Part shown: positions 37,693 to 44,839 of the stretch, in pieces | Position numbering within the stretch: the first letter of the stretch is position 1 | Layout: each line of letters opens with the position of its first letter | NCBI GenBank assembly: GCA_965242565.1 | Contig: OZ251457.1 | Location: forward strand, 744,001-808,000 | Source of the DNA: CATQGW01 sp965242565 | GTDB taxonomy: Bacteria > Chloroflexota > Dehalococcoidia > Bin125 | DNA length: 64,000 nucleotides | Reading direction: 5' to 3' | Notes under the pieces: generated by a model | Databases searched by the model: none | What the model saw: only the letters and a program-made list of their open reading frames with translations | Told to the model about the DNA's origin: nothing | Translations under genes and position numbers: made by a program

Positions 37693-37810
37693 CCCATCTC
37701 CCGTCATTCCCGCCCCATTCCACCCCACGCCGTGATACCGTCGCCCCTCCACAACAGAACAAGAGACCTGCCGATGCCCGCCCCCACCCGTCTCACTACA
37801 GCGACACACC

Positions 37811-38114
37811 CCGACCAAAGCCGAACAACCCCGAACAAACCTGAACAGACCCGACCACGCATAATCCTCCCGACCAGATACGACGCAACCTCCGGCTACC
37901 CCGACCAAAGCCGAACAACCCCGAACAAACCTGAACAGACCCGACCATGCACAATCCTCCCGACCAGATACGACGCAACCTCCGGCTACCTCGACCAAAG
38001 CCGAACAACCCCGAACAAACCTGAACAGATCCGACCGCGCACAATCCTCCCGACCAGATACGACGCAACCTCCGGCTACCCCGACCAAAGCCGAACAACC
38101 CCGAACAAACCTGA
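37811..38114 (+). repeat. 90-bp tandem repeat, about 3.4 copies, with inner 10-bp periodicity
   Basis: Copies start at 37811, 37901, 37991 and 38081, the last broken off after about 34 bases. Differences between copies are few. Within each unit five successive decamers resemble CCGAACAAAC (CCGACCAAAG, CCGAACAACC, CCGAACAAAC, CTGAACAGAC, CCGACCACGC). Because 10 is not a multiple of 3, the inner period is not a protein-coding pattern. Confidence 0.92.
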
Positions 38115-38167
38115 CCACGGCTGACCAACCTGGCGGGCGACAGGAGCGGCGCGCGGGGCGGGGCCGA

Positions 38168-38187
38168 TTCCCGCTCGGGGGCGGGAA
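38168..38187 (-). repeat. Palindromic element in opposite orientation to 37582-37601
   Basis: TTCCCGC-TCGGGG-GCGGGAA is the reverse complement of the 37582-37601 hairpin. Together the two bracket the tandem repeat. Confidence 0.75.
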
Positions 38188-38278
38188 TGACGGGAGTGAG
38201 GGTGGGAATGACGGGAGTGAGGATGGGAATGATGGGAGACGAGGAGCGGAAATGACGGACGGGAAGAGAGCGAAGGGG

Positions 38279-39133
38279 CTACTGGCCCACGAAGAGGCCG
38301 CCGTCGGGGTGGAGGATTTGGCCGGTGATGTAGCTGGACTGGTCGCTGAGCAGGAAGAGGGCGGCTTCGGCGATGTCGGCGGGTTGGCCGATGCGCCCGA
38401 GCGGGGTGGTTTCGACGCGGCGCTGGAGGCGCTCTTCGTCGCTGGTCACGGCGAGCGTCATGGGGGTCTCGATCAGGCCGGGGGCGACCGTGTTGACGCG
38501 GATGCGGTTGGGCGCGAGTTCGAGCGCGAGGCAGCGGGTCAGCATCCAGACGCCGGCCTTGGAGACGCAGTAATCGCCCATGCCGCGGATAGGCGCTTTG
38601 GCCGCGCCGGAGGAGATGTTGACGATTGCGCCGCCGTGGTCGAGCGCGATCATGCGGCGGGCGACGGCGCGGTTGGTCAGCATCACGCCGGTGAGGTTCA
38701 CGGCGAGCACCTTTTCCCAGTACTCGAGCGGCTTGTGGACGACATGGCGGTGCGCGCCGCCGAGCAGCGGCTCGCCCTCGGTGATTTCGCCGCTGACGTA
38801 GCCCGCGTGGGAGATGCCGGCGGCGGCGATGCAGTAGTCGAGCCGACCGAAGGCGTTGACGGCGGCCTGGGCCATCGCGTCGCAGTCGGCCTCGCGGGTG
38901 ACATCGGTGGGCGCGGCGAGCGCCCGCCCGCCCTCGGCCTCGATCAGGGCGACGGTTTCGGCGGCGCGCTCGTCGTCGGGCAAGGCGGCGACGACGACGG
39001 CCGCCCCCTCGCGCGCGAGCCGCAGCGCGCTCTCGCGCCCCATCCCGCTGGCGGCGCCGGTGACGAGGGCGACTTTACCCTCAAAGCGGGGGATGCCCGG
39101 GCCCTAGGACTGATCTGACGCGGTGTCTGTCAC
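38279..39133 (-). pseudogene. SDR-family oxidoreductase interrupted by an in-frame TAG near its start
   Basis: A short-chain dehydrogenase/reductase close to the intact paralogue at 40448-41275. A GTG start (39131-39133) with a perfect AAGGAG seven bases upstream begins the right frame, but codon 10 is TAG (39104-39106). After it come RFEGKVALVTGAASGMGRES (the Gly-rich NAD(P) site) and the whole SDR fold: Asn in NISSGAAKAP, catalytic Tyr and Lys in YCVSKAGVWM, then the C-terminal TGQILHPDGGLFVG. The next ATG (39043) would remove most of the Gly-rich motif. So it is a recent pseudogene, a sequencing error, or read through. Confidence 0.7.
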
Positions 39134-39184
39134 GGCGGTGCTCCTTCAGTCGCGCTGTGCGCGTGTGCGGTCAGGCTTGCATCT

Positions 39185-39232
39185 TTTGATAACGCTGTTA
39201 ACTTTGATAAAGTCTGACAAACTCTGTATAGT
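39185..39232 (+). promoter_or_regulatory. Sigma-70 promoter with direct repeats before the ATPase gene
   Basis: TTGATA (39204-39209), a 17-base spacer and TATAGT (39227-39232) form the best promoter in the window. ATG follows six bases later, so the mRNA should be leaderless. TTTGATAA occurs twice (39185-39192, 39203-39210) with GTTAAC between, a possible operator. Confidence 0.7.
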
Positions 39233-39238
39233 TCCTGC

Positions 39239-40420
39239 ATGGATCGCGTTGCCAACCCCTACGCGCCAGGCGCGGGCAGCCCACCGCCCGAGCTGGCCGG
39301 CCGCGAGGCTGTGCTCGACGATGCACAGGTCGCCCTCGCGCGCCAGCGAATCGGGCGTCCCAGCAAGGGCATCATACTGATCGGCCTGCGCGGCGCGGGC
39401 AAGACCGTGCTGCTCAACCGCATCCAGGCCGATGCCGCGCGGAGCGGCATTGCGGCGATCGCCGTCGAATCGCCCGAGCAGCGCTCGTTGCCGTCCCTGC
39501 TCGCACCGGCGCTCCGCGTCGCATTGCTGCGCCTCTCGCGCAAAAGCGCGGCCCGCGCGGTCGCCAACCGCGCGCTGCGCGCCCTGTCGGGATTCGTCTC
39601 CGCGCTCAGAGTGCGCTACGACGACCTTGAGATCAGCCTGGACCTTGAAGCCGAACCGGGGCTGGCGGACCATGGCGATCTGGACGCGGACCTGCCCGAC
39701 CTGCTGGAGGCGGTGGGGCATGCGGCGCAGGCCGCCGGGACATGCGCCGCGCTCTTTCTCGACGAGCTGCAATACGTGGATCAGCGCGAACTGGGGGCGC
39801 TGCTCACCGCGCTCCATCGCACCGCCCAGCAGAGTTTGCCGGTGGCGCTGATCGGCGCCGGACTGCCGCAGGCTCGCGCACAGGTCGGCCAGGCTCGAAC
39901 CTACGCCGAGCGGCAGTTCGATTTCATAGAGATCGGGTCGCTGTCCACAGCCGCTGCTCGGGAAGCGATCGCCAAGCCCGCCGAGGCGGAAGGCGTGCGG
40001 ATCGACGACAACGCGCTGGACGCAATCGTGGAGCAGACGCAAGGCTATCCCTACTTCCTCCAGGAGTGGGGCAAGCACGCATGGGATGTCTCCAAAGGAC
40101 GACGGATCCGGCTCGCCAATGTCCGACAGGGCGCAGCGAGGGCGATTGAGGAGTTGGACCAGAGCTTTTTCCGCGTGCGCCTCGACCGCGTACCGCCCGG
40201 CGAGTACCGCTATATGCGTGCGATGGCCGAGCTCGGGCCAGGGCCGCATCGCTCCGGAGATATCGCCGTGGCAATGGGCCGCCAAGCGAGCGAGGTCGCC
40301 GCCGTCCGCAATCGGCTGATCAACAAGGGGATGGTCTGGAGCCCCAGCCACGGTGTGACGGCCTTCACAGTGCCGCTGTTCGACGAGTTCATGAAGCGCA
40401 CGATGCCGGAGTGGGAGTGA
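39239..40420 (+). CDS. P-loop AAA-type ATPase with C-terminal winged-helix-like end
   Basis: 393 residues, soluble. Walker A is IGLRGAGKTVLLN, Walker B is ALFLDELQYVD, with a sensor-like LPVALIGAGLPQ. The layout resembles the archaeal-type/ORC-like ATPases found scattered in bacteria, often in mobile or defence contexts. The C-terminal part (SGDIAVAMGRQASEVAAVRN, LINKGMVWSP) looks like a winged helix, possibly DNA-binding. It lies alone on the plus strand between two minus-strand SDR paralogues and has its own strong promoter. Its role is unknown. Confidence 0.8.
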   Translation: MDRVANPYAPGAGSPPPELAGREAVLDDAQVALARQRIGRPSKGIILIGLRGAGKTVLLNRIQADAARSGIAAIAVESPEQRSLPSLLAPALRVALLRLSRKSAARAVANRALRALSGFVSALRVRYDDLEISLDLEAEPGLADHGDLDADLPDLLEAVGHAAQAAGTCAALFLDELQYVDQRELGALLTALHRTAQQSLPVALIGAGLPQARAQVGQARTYAERQFDFIEIGSLSTAAAREAIAKPAEAEGVRIDDNALDAIVEQTQGYPYFLQEWGKHAWDVSKGRRIRLANVRQGAARAIEELDQSFFRVRLDRVPPGEYRYMRAMAELGPGPHRSGDIAVAMGRQASEVAAVRNRLINKGMVWSPSHGVTAFTVPLFDEFMKRTMPEWE

Positions 40421-40447
40421 CCTGGCATGAGGCGATGTGAAGCGCGG

Positions 40448-41275
40448 TCAGCCGACGAAGAGGCCGCCGTCGGGGTGGATGATCTGGCCCGTCATGTAGT
40501 CGGACTGCGCGCTGAGCAGGAAGAGCGAAGCTTCGGCGATGTCTTCGGCCTCGCCGAGGCGTCCGAGCGGGATGGTGCGCTCGAGCTGCTGGCGGCGCGA
40601 TTCGTCGCTGGAGACGGCGAGCGCCATGGGCGTGTCGATCACGCCGGGCGCGACGGTGTTGACGCGAATGTCGTGGGGCGCGAGTTCGAGCGCCAGGCAG
40701 CGGGTCAGCATCCAGACGCCGGCCTTGGAGACGGAGTACTCGGCGCTGCCGCGCATCGGAATTTTGGCCGCGCCGGAGGAGATGTTGACGATCGCGCCGC
40801 CCTCGCCCTGGGCGATCAGGCGCCTGGCGACGGCGCGGTTGGTCAGCATCACGCCGGTGAGGTTGACGGCGAGCACGCGCTCCCAGAATTCGAGCGGCTT
40901 GTTGGTGAGGTGGCCGGCGGAGCGATCGGGGTTCTGGTCTTCGGGGGCGATTTCGCCGCTCACGTAGCGGGCGTGGAGGATGCCGGCGGCGGCGACGCAG
41001 TAGTCGAGCCGCCCGAACCGGTCGAGCGCAGCCTGGGCCATCGCGTCGCAATCGGCCTCGCGGGCGACATCGGCGCCGACGTAGAGCGCGCGCCCGCCCT
41101 CGGCCTCGATCAGGGCGACGGTTTCGGGGCCGCGCTCGTCGTCGGGCAGGCCGGCGACGACGACGGCCGCGCCCTCGCGCGCAAGCCGCAGGCTGGTTTC
41201 GCGTCCCATCCCGCTCGCCCCACCGGTGACGAGGGCGACGCGGTCTTCGAAGCGGCGGGGGTTCCAGTCGGGCAT
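40448..41275 (-). CDS. SDR-family NAD(P)-dependent oxidoreductase
   Basis: 275 residues, classical short-chain dehydrogenase. It has RVALVTGGASGMGRETSLRL (coenzyme binding), DYCVAAAGI, NISSGAAKIPM with the catalytic Ser, YSVSKAGVWMLTRCLALELA (Tyr, Lys), NTVAPGVIDTPMA and TGQIIHPDGGLFVG. The paralogue at 38279-39133 is carried on the same strand, separated by the ATPase gene. Substrate unknown. Confidence 0.9.
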   Translation of the reverse strand: MPDWNPRRFEDRVALVTGGASGMGRETSLRLAREGAAVVVAGLPDDERGPETVALIEAEGGRALYVGADVAREADCDAMAQAALDRFGRLDYCVAAAGILHARYVSGEIAPEDQNPDRSAGHLTNKPLEFWERVLAVNLTGVMLTNRAVARRLIAQGEGGAIVNISSGAAKIPMRGSAEYSVSKAGVWMLTRCLALELAPHDIRVNTVAPGVIDTPMALAVSSDESRRQQLERTIPLGRLGEAEDIAEASLFLLSAQSDYMTGQIIHPDGGLFVG

Positions 41276-41773
41276 GATCGGGGTCTTTCGGTTGGAGGTG
41301 TTCGCGGAGCGGGATCGGCATGCTCATATGGTGAGACACCCTCGGGAGTGCTTCCGGAGGGGGCATAGGCTGCCTCCTACAAGGCCAGCATCGCACAAGG
41401 ATGAGCCATCTGTAGGATAGGGACAGCGAATGGTGGAATGGCAGAGGCACACATGGGATCGATGTCTCACGCGATGGTTGGATACGACACTGCGGCTTGG
41501 CGGCTTGCGGATCTAGCAGCGGGCTAACCACAACGCAGCCGAGGCCGCTCAGTTGGTCGCCAAGCTGCGCATCCTGCGACCGGCTAGCGTAGCTCGGGGA
41601 TGATCGAGTGGCTAGAGCCCGTCTGTCCTGTAGAACGCCGGTGCTGAGTTACTGCGCTCGCGCACGACATATCTAGGTGGCGATGATTGCGTCCGCGGTG
41701 TCCACCCTGCGCAGGTGAACTCGGCGTCCAGCCCGCAAGAGCGGCGGCCTCAGCCATGAATCCTGGCGGCCGC
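41276..41773. other. Intergenic region without a supported gene
   Basis: About 500 bases of lower GC content with several short frames and scattered stops in all readings. A fragment reading MSHAMVGYDTAAWRLADLAAG (from about 41462) resembles coding sequence but stops after 21 residues, so it may be decayed DNA. No tRNA, repeat or insertion sequence end could be confirmed. Confidence 0.45.
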
Positions 41774-42310
41774 TCAATCAAGGCGGCAACGGTTGCGGGC
41801 CAAGTCGTAGCTGGGGCGGTCGTTGGCGCGTTCTTCGCATCGATCCGCTCGAATGCGCCACCACTGGGCTTGGATAGCGGCGCGTCCTCTCCACCGAGTG
41901 AAATCGTCGTAGCTTTGGGCTTCTCGCGCACGGTCGCTGCTGAAGTAGCGGTACGCGCTCTCGAAGGCGGCAGCGCATCCCTTCACGGCGAAGAGAGGTA
42001 CGCTCTTGTCGTCGGTTCCCACGTCGCTCATCAACTTGTCGCATCGTTCCTGATCGCTCTCAAAGTCGGCGCGGTAGGAATCCAGAACGGGATCCCCCCC
42101 GCATGCAGCGGCGGCGATGATGACAGTAGCTGCGAGGATTGCAATCCTCGCAGCAGCTACGCGGGGCGTCTTCCTCTCTTGACGGCGCTCGGCGGATGAG
42201 CAAGTGTAAGGCGCACACAGGCGGGGCTGGGTCGTTGAGCGGCGCAATTGGCGTCGCGCTAGCACTACTGGCGACGAGGGTTTCATAGCAGGAACGGTCC
42301 AAGCTGGCAT
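41774..42310 (-). CDS. Putative lipoprotein, hypothetical
   Basis: Up to 178 residues. The interesting part is a signal peptide RIAILAATVIIAAAACGGD with a lipobox-like AAAC, followed by about 105 mostly helical residues with several Cys (ERCDKLMSD, VKGCAAAFESAYRYF, RADRCEERANDR). I recognise no family. The start is unclear: ATG 42310 directly follows the upstream gene's stop but leaves a long basic leader before the signal peptide, and no nearer ATG exists. The signal-peptide codons contain a 26-bp perfect palindrome. Codon use differs from core genes. Confidence 0.5.
   Translation of the reverse strand: MPAWTVPAMKPSSPVVLARRQLRRSTTQPRLCAPYTCSSAERRQERKTPRVAAARIAILAATVIIAAAACGGDPVLDSYRADFESDQERCDKLMSDVGTDDKSVPLFAVKGCAAAFESAYRYFSSDRAREAQSYDDFTRWRGRAAIQAQWWRIRADRCEERANDRPSYDLARNRCRLD
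42129..42154. repeat. 26-bp perfect palindrome inside the lipoprotein signal-peptide codons
   Basis: GCTGCGAGGATTG (42129-42141) is followed at once by its reverse complement (42142-42154). In mRNA it would form a strong hairpin close to the translation start. Confidence 0.85.
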
Positions 42311-42312
42311 GA

Positions 42313-42672
42313 TCAGCTGCCGTCTGCGGACTTGTCGTTCCTGCCCGTGTAGAAACCCAGCGGCCGATCGTCAAGGACCTTGACCTCCGACAGACGCCTC
42401 GCCATTTCGACAGCGACCGCAAGCGGGACCGGAACACAGGTCGGAACGGGCAAGCCAGCCTCCTCGATCTTGGCAGCGACGAACTTGGCCGCCATTTCGA
42501 TATGCCGGTGGAAAACGACATCTCCACCTGGTTGCGGGGCCATGCCGAGCTTCGCCCTTGCTTCGTTGAGCGACACGATGTCGCTCAACCACAAAGCCGT
42601 TTCGGGATTGTCCTTGTCCGGTACATGGGCGAAGTCAAACTGAAAGACCTCGCCACTGCCAAGGTCGACCAT
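42313..42672 (-). CDS. Hypothetical protein
   Basis: 119 residues, soluble, no recognised family. Composition looks protein-like (VFQFDFAHVPDKDNPETALW, EMAAKFVAAKIEEAGLPVP). Its stop is two bases before the putative lipoprotein ATG, suggesting a small operon. The region is less GC-rich than neighbouring core genes. Confidence 0.55.
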   Translation of the reverse strand: MVDLGSGEVFQFDFAHVPDKDNPETALWLSDIVSLNEARAKLGMAPQPGGDVVFHRHIEMAAKFVAAKIEEAGLPVPTCVPVPLAVAVEMARRLSEVKVLDDRPLGFYTGRNDKSADGS

Positions 42673-42737
42673 TTCTCAACCTCCACATTCTCGACGTGTC
42701 ACGGAGAGCTTACCACATTGCGTCAGCGCGCAGCGGC

Positions 42738-42785
42738 TCAGACGCCGTTGACAACCCACGGTGGCCTAGACGGATTCGGGCTGGA
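42738..42785 (-). pseudogene. Decayed duplicate of the 3' end of the DUF35 gene
   Basis: The 48 bases align with 42877-42926, the end of the DUF35 gene. Read on the minus strand they give QPESV then a stop, against QPQSV-WRYPQVVNGV in the intact gene. The piece between (42786-42876) holds a short hairpin CTCCC...GGGAG near 42830-42845 and no gene. Confidence 0.6.
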
Positions 42786-42876
42786 GCAGTGCCGCGGCGA
42801 CGGACCCCCCTCCGGCGCTGCGCGCCACCTCCCTCAGGATGGGAGAGGAGTTTTACTGAGTCCCCTGCGGCGTCGG

Positions 42877-43407
42877 TCAGACACCGTTGACTACCTGGGG
42901 GTAGCGCCAGACGGATTGGGGCTGGACGGCGTCTTCGTCGAGAGTCCAGTGGGGGAGCGCCAGGCCGGGGGCGACGTCTTTGAAGACCATCCGCATGCGG
43001 CTGCCGATGCCGACCTGGCGGACCAGCTCGGGGGGGGCGAATTCGCCGTCGGGCGTGACGAGGTTGCCGGCGACGCGGAGCGCCTCGTGCTCGGTGGGCG
43101 TGCCGGCCTGGGTGTCGAGCTGGACGAGCAGGATCATGTAGGGCGCGCGCTCGCGCATCGCGGGCTGAATGGCGTGGTGGACTTCGCCGTAGGAGTGGAC
43201 CTCGCCACGGGCGTCGACGGGCGACCAGGTGAACTCGCGGTTGGAGCACCAGGGGCAGGCGGTGCCCGGCGGGTAGCGCAGCAGGTCGCAGCTGGTGCAG
43301 CGCTGGAGGTGGAAGTTGTGCTCCGCGCAGTGCTGGAAGTAGGCCTTGTTCTCGTTGTCGAGGTCCAGAACCGTCAGCGTCATCCCGAGGTATTCGCCCT
43401 GCGGCAT
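42877..43407 (-). CDS. Zn-ribbon OB-fold protein (DUF35 family)
   Basis: 176 residues. The N-terminal zinc ribbon has CTSCDLLRYPPG and CPWCSNREFTW; an OB-fold follows (SYGEVHHAIQPAMRERAPYM, VRQVGIGSRMRMVFKDVAPG). Members work as partners of thiolase-like enzymes acting on acyl-CoA esters. The thiolase-like gene lies directly upstream on the same strand (85-base gap), so the two products probably form a complex. Confidence 0.85.
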   Translation of the reverse strand: MPQGEYLGMTLTVLDLDNENKAYFQHCAEHNFHLQRCTSCDLLRYPPGTACPWCSNREFTWSPVDARGEVHSYGEVHHAIQPAMRERAPYMILLVQLDTQAGTPTEHEALRVAGNLVTPDGEFAPPELVRQVGIGSRMRMVFKDVAPGLALPHWTLDEDAVQPQSVWRYPQVVNGV

Positions 43408-43492
43408 TGTGTGCTCCGATCGTCTGCTCTGGTGGTTTGCGGTCTCCCGCTTCTAGTCCTTGTGTCGGCCCTCTTGCGTCAGCGCCCGCTGA

Positions 43493-44752
43493 TCAGCCTT
43501 TGCGCATGATCAGCGAGGAGCCGGTACCGGGCATCGCCCAACCGAGGTTTTGGGTGATTTCGAGGTTGGGCACCTGGCGGCAGCCGCCGCCCTCGGAGGG
43601 CTCGGCGTAGTTGTAGGTGTGCTGCCGGCGGCCGTTGGCGTCGACCGGGCAGTAGCAGTCGACCTCGCCGCGCAGCTGGCGGACGTTTTCGATGATCATG
43701 TTCATCCCGTGGGTGTAGCCCTCGCAGAGGTGTCCGCCGCTGGTGTTGTTGGGGCGCTCGCCGCCGAGCCGCATGATGCCGCTGCTGACGTAGTCGCCGC
43801 CCTCGCCCTTTTTGCAGAAGCCGTAGTCCTCCAGCTGGAGCATCGAGGTGAAGGTGAAGGCGTCGTAGGCGCCGGTGCATTGGATGTCCTCGGGCCCGAC
43901 GCCGGCGTTGCGGTAGATCAGGTCCTTGATGTAGTGGCCGGCGACGGTGGAGATGGGGCCGTGCTGGAAGTGCATGTCGATGCGCGGCTTGCAGACGCGC
44001 CCGGCGACGCCGAGGATGCGGGCCGGCGTCTGCGCATAGTCGTAGGCGCGCTCGACGCCGGTCACGATCAGCGCCGTGGCGTTGTCGGTCTCCACGCAGC
44101 AGTCGAGCAGGTGCAGCGGTTTGCAGATCATGCGGCTGTTGACCACATCTTCGACGGTGACGCGCTGCTTGTAGTAGGCCTTGGGGTTGTTGGAGGCGTG
44201 TTCGGAGTGGATCACCTTGACCATCGCCACCTGCTCGGGCGTGGTGCCGTAGTCGTACATGTGGCGCATGAAGGTGGGCGAGAAGCTCTGGCCGGCGCTG
44301 AACCAGCCGTAGGCGGCGGTGTGCAGCGCGTCGCCGCCGACGGGCACGCTGGCGCGCGCGCCGGTGCCGCCGATCCGCACCTGCGAGTAGCCGTTCATCG
44401 AGCGGAAGATGACGACCGTCTCGCACATGCCGGCCTCGATCGCGCCGATCGCCAGGCCGATCAGCGCCTCGCTGCTGGAGCCGCCGCCCTGCACGTCCAT
44501 GTAGAAGTTGAGCCGGATGCCGAGGTCGCCGGCGAGCATCGGCGAGGCGGTGGAGTCGTTGCCGGAGTAGGACATCATGCCGTCGATCTCGGCGGCGGGG
44601 ATGCCGGCGTCGTCCATCGCGTTCTTGATCGCCCAGGTGCCGAGCGCGCGGGTGGTCATGCCCGAGCCGCGCGTGTAGGTGGTCTCGCCGATGCCGATGA
44701 TGGCGTATTTGTCGCGCAGGTACTTGTCGGCTGTGGTGTCGATCTCGGGCAT
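43493..44752 (-). CDS. Thiolase-like protein (lipid-transfer/SCP-X or Ltp2-aldolase type)
   Basis: 419 residues of the thiolase superfamily: YAIIGIGETTYTRGSGM, NAMDDAGIPAAEIDGMM, VQGGGSSSEALIGLAIGAIE, then the C-terminal NTSGGHLCEGYTHGMNMI. Where true thiolases carry the nucleophilic Cys after the VN segment, this protein has a Gly/Ser-rich QGGGSSS, so it may not be a thiolase in the strict sense. Ltp2-type aldolases, which pair with DUF35 proteins in steroid side-chain breakdown, are a good analogy. GAGGAG precedes ATG 44752. An ATG ten codons upstream is less likely. Confidence 0.82.
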   Translation of the reverse strand: MPEIDTTADKYLRDKYAIIGIGETTYTRGSGMTTRALGTWAIKNAMDDAGIPAAEIDGMMSYSGNDSTASPMLAGDLGIRLNFYMDVQGGGSSSEALIGLAIGAIEAGMCETVVIFRSMNGYSQVRIGGTGARASVPVGGDALHTAAYGWFSAGQSFSPTFMRHMYDYGTTPEQVAMVKVIHSEHASNNPKAYYKQRVTVEDVVNSRMICKPLHLLDCCVETDNATALIVTGVERAYDYAQTPARILGVAGRVCKPRIDMHFQHGPISTVAGHYIKDLIYRNAGVGPEDIQCTGAYDAFTFTSMLQLEDYGFCKKGEGGDYVSSGIMRLGGERPNNTSGGHLCEGYTHGMNMIIENVRQLRGEVDCYCPVDANGRRQHTYNYAEPSEGGGCRQVPNLEITQNLGWAMPGTGSSLIMRKG

Positions 44753-44839
44753 GGCGGTGCTCCTCTCGCGGTGGCTGGCCACGGTGGCATTCTAGAGGGT
44801 GTGGGGATGGGGCGCGACGGCGGCGGGGAGCGGCAGCCC

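Larger units (their letters stand above)
37516..38278. other. Repeat-rich intergenic region
   Basis: The gap contains a dispersed ~115-bp element (37578-37692), a 90-bp tandem repeat (37811-38114) and a mirror-oriented copy of the TTCCCGC...GCGGGAA palindrome (38168-38187). An open frame from ATG 37774 to 38124 would give 116 residues of 30-residue repeats, but the repeats are open on both strands and show DNA-level periodicity, so I do not call a gene. Confidence 0.65.

Noticed and set aside
37811..38114. CRISPR array
   Set aside because: Units are contiguous 90-bp copies with no unique spacers and no cas genes nearby.
37774..38124. Gene for a 30-residue-repeat protein over the 90-bp tandem repeats
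   Set aside because: Both strands are open, the inner period is 10 bp, and there is no convincing ribosome site; kept only as a repeat.
41428..41500. tRNA-like stretch (GGTGGAATGGCAGAGGCAC resembles a D-arm)
   Set aside because: No matching acceptor stem, anticodon arm or proper T-loop could be formed.
41687..42199. Plus-strand open frame opposite the putative lipoprotein
   Set aside because: No start signal and no family; the minus strand has a signal peptide with lipobox and protein-like composition.
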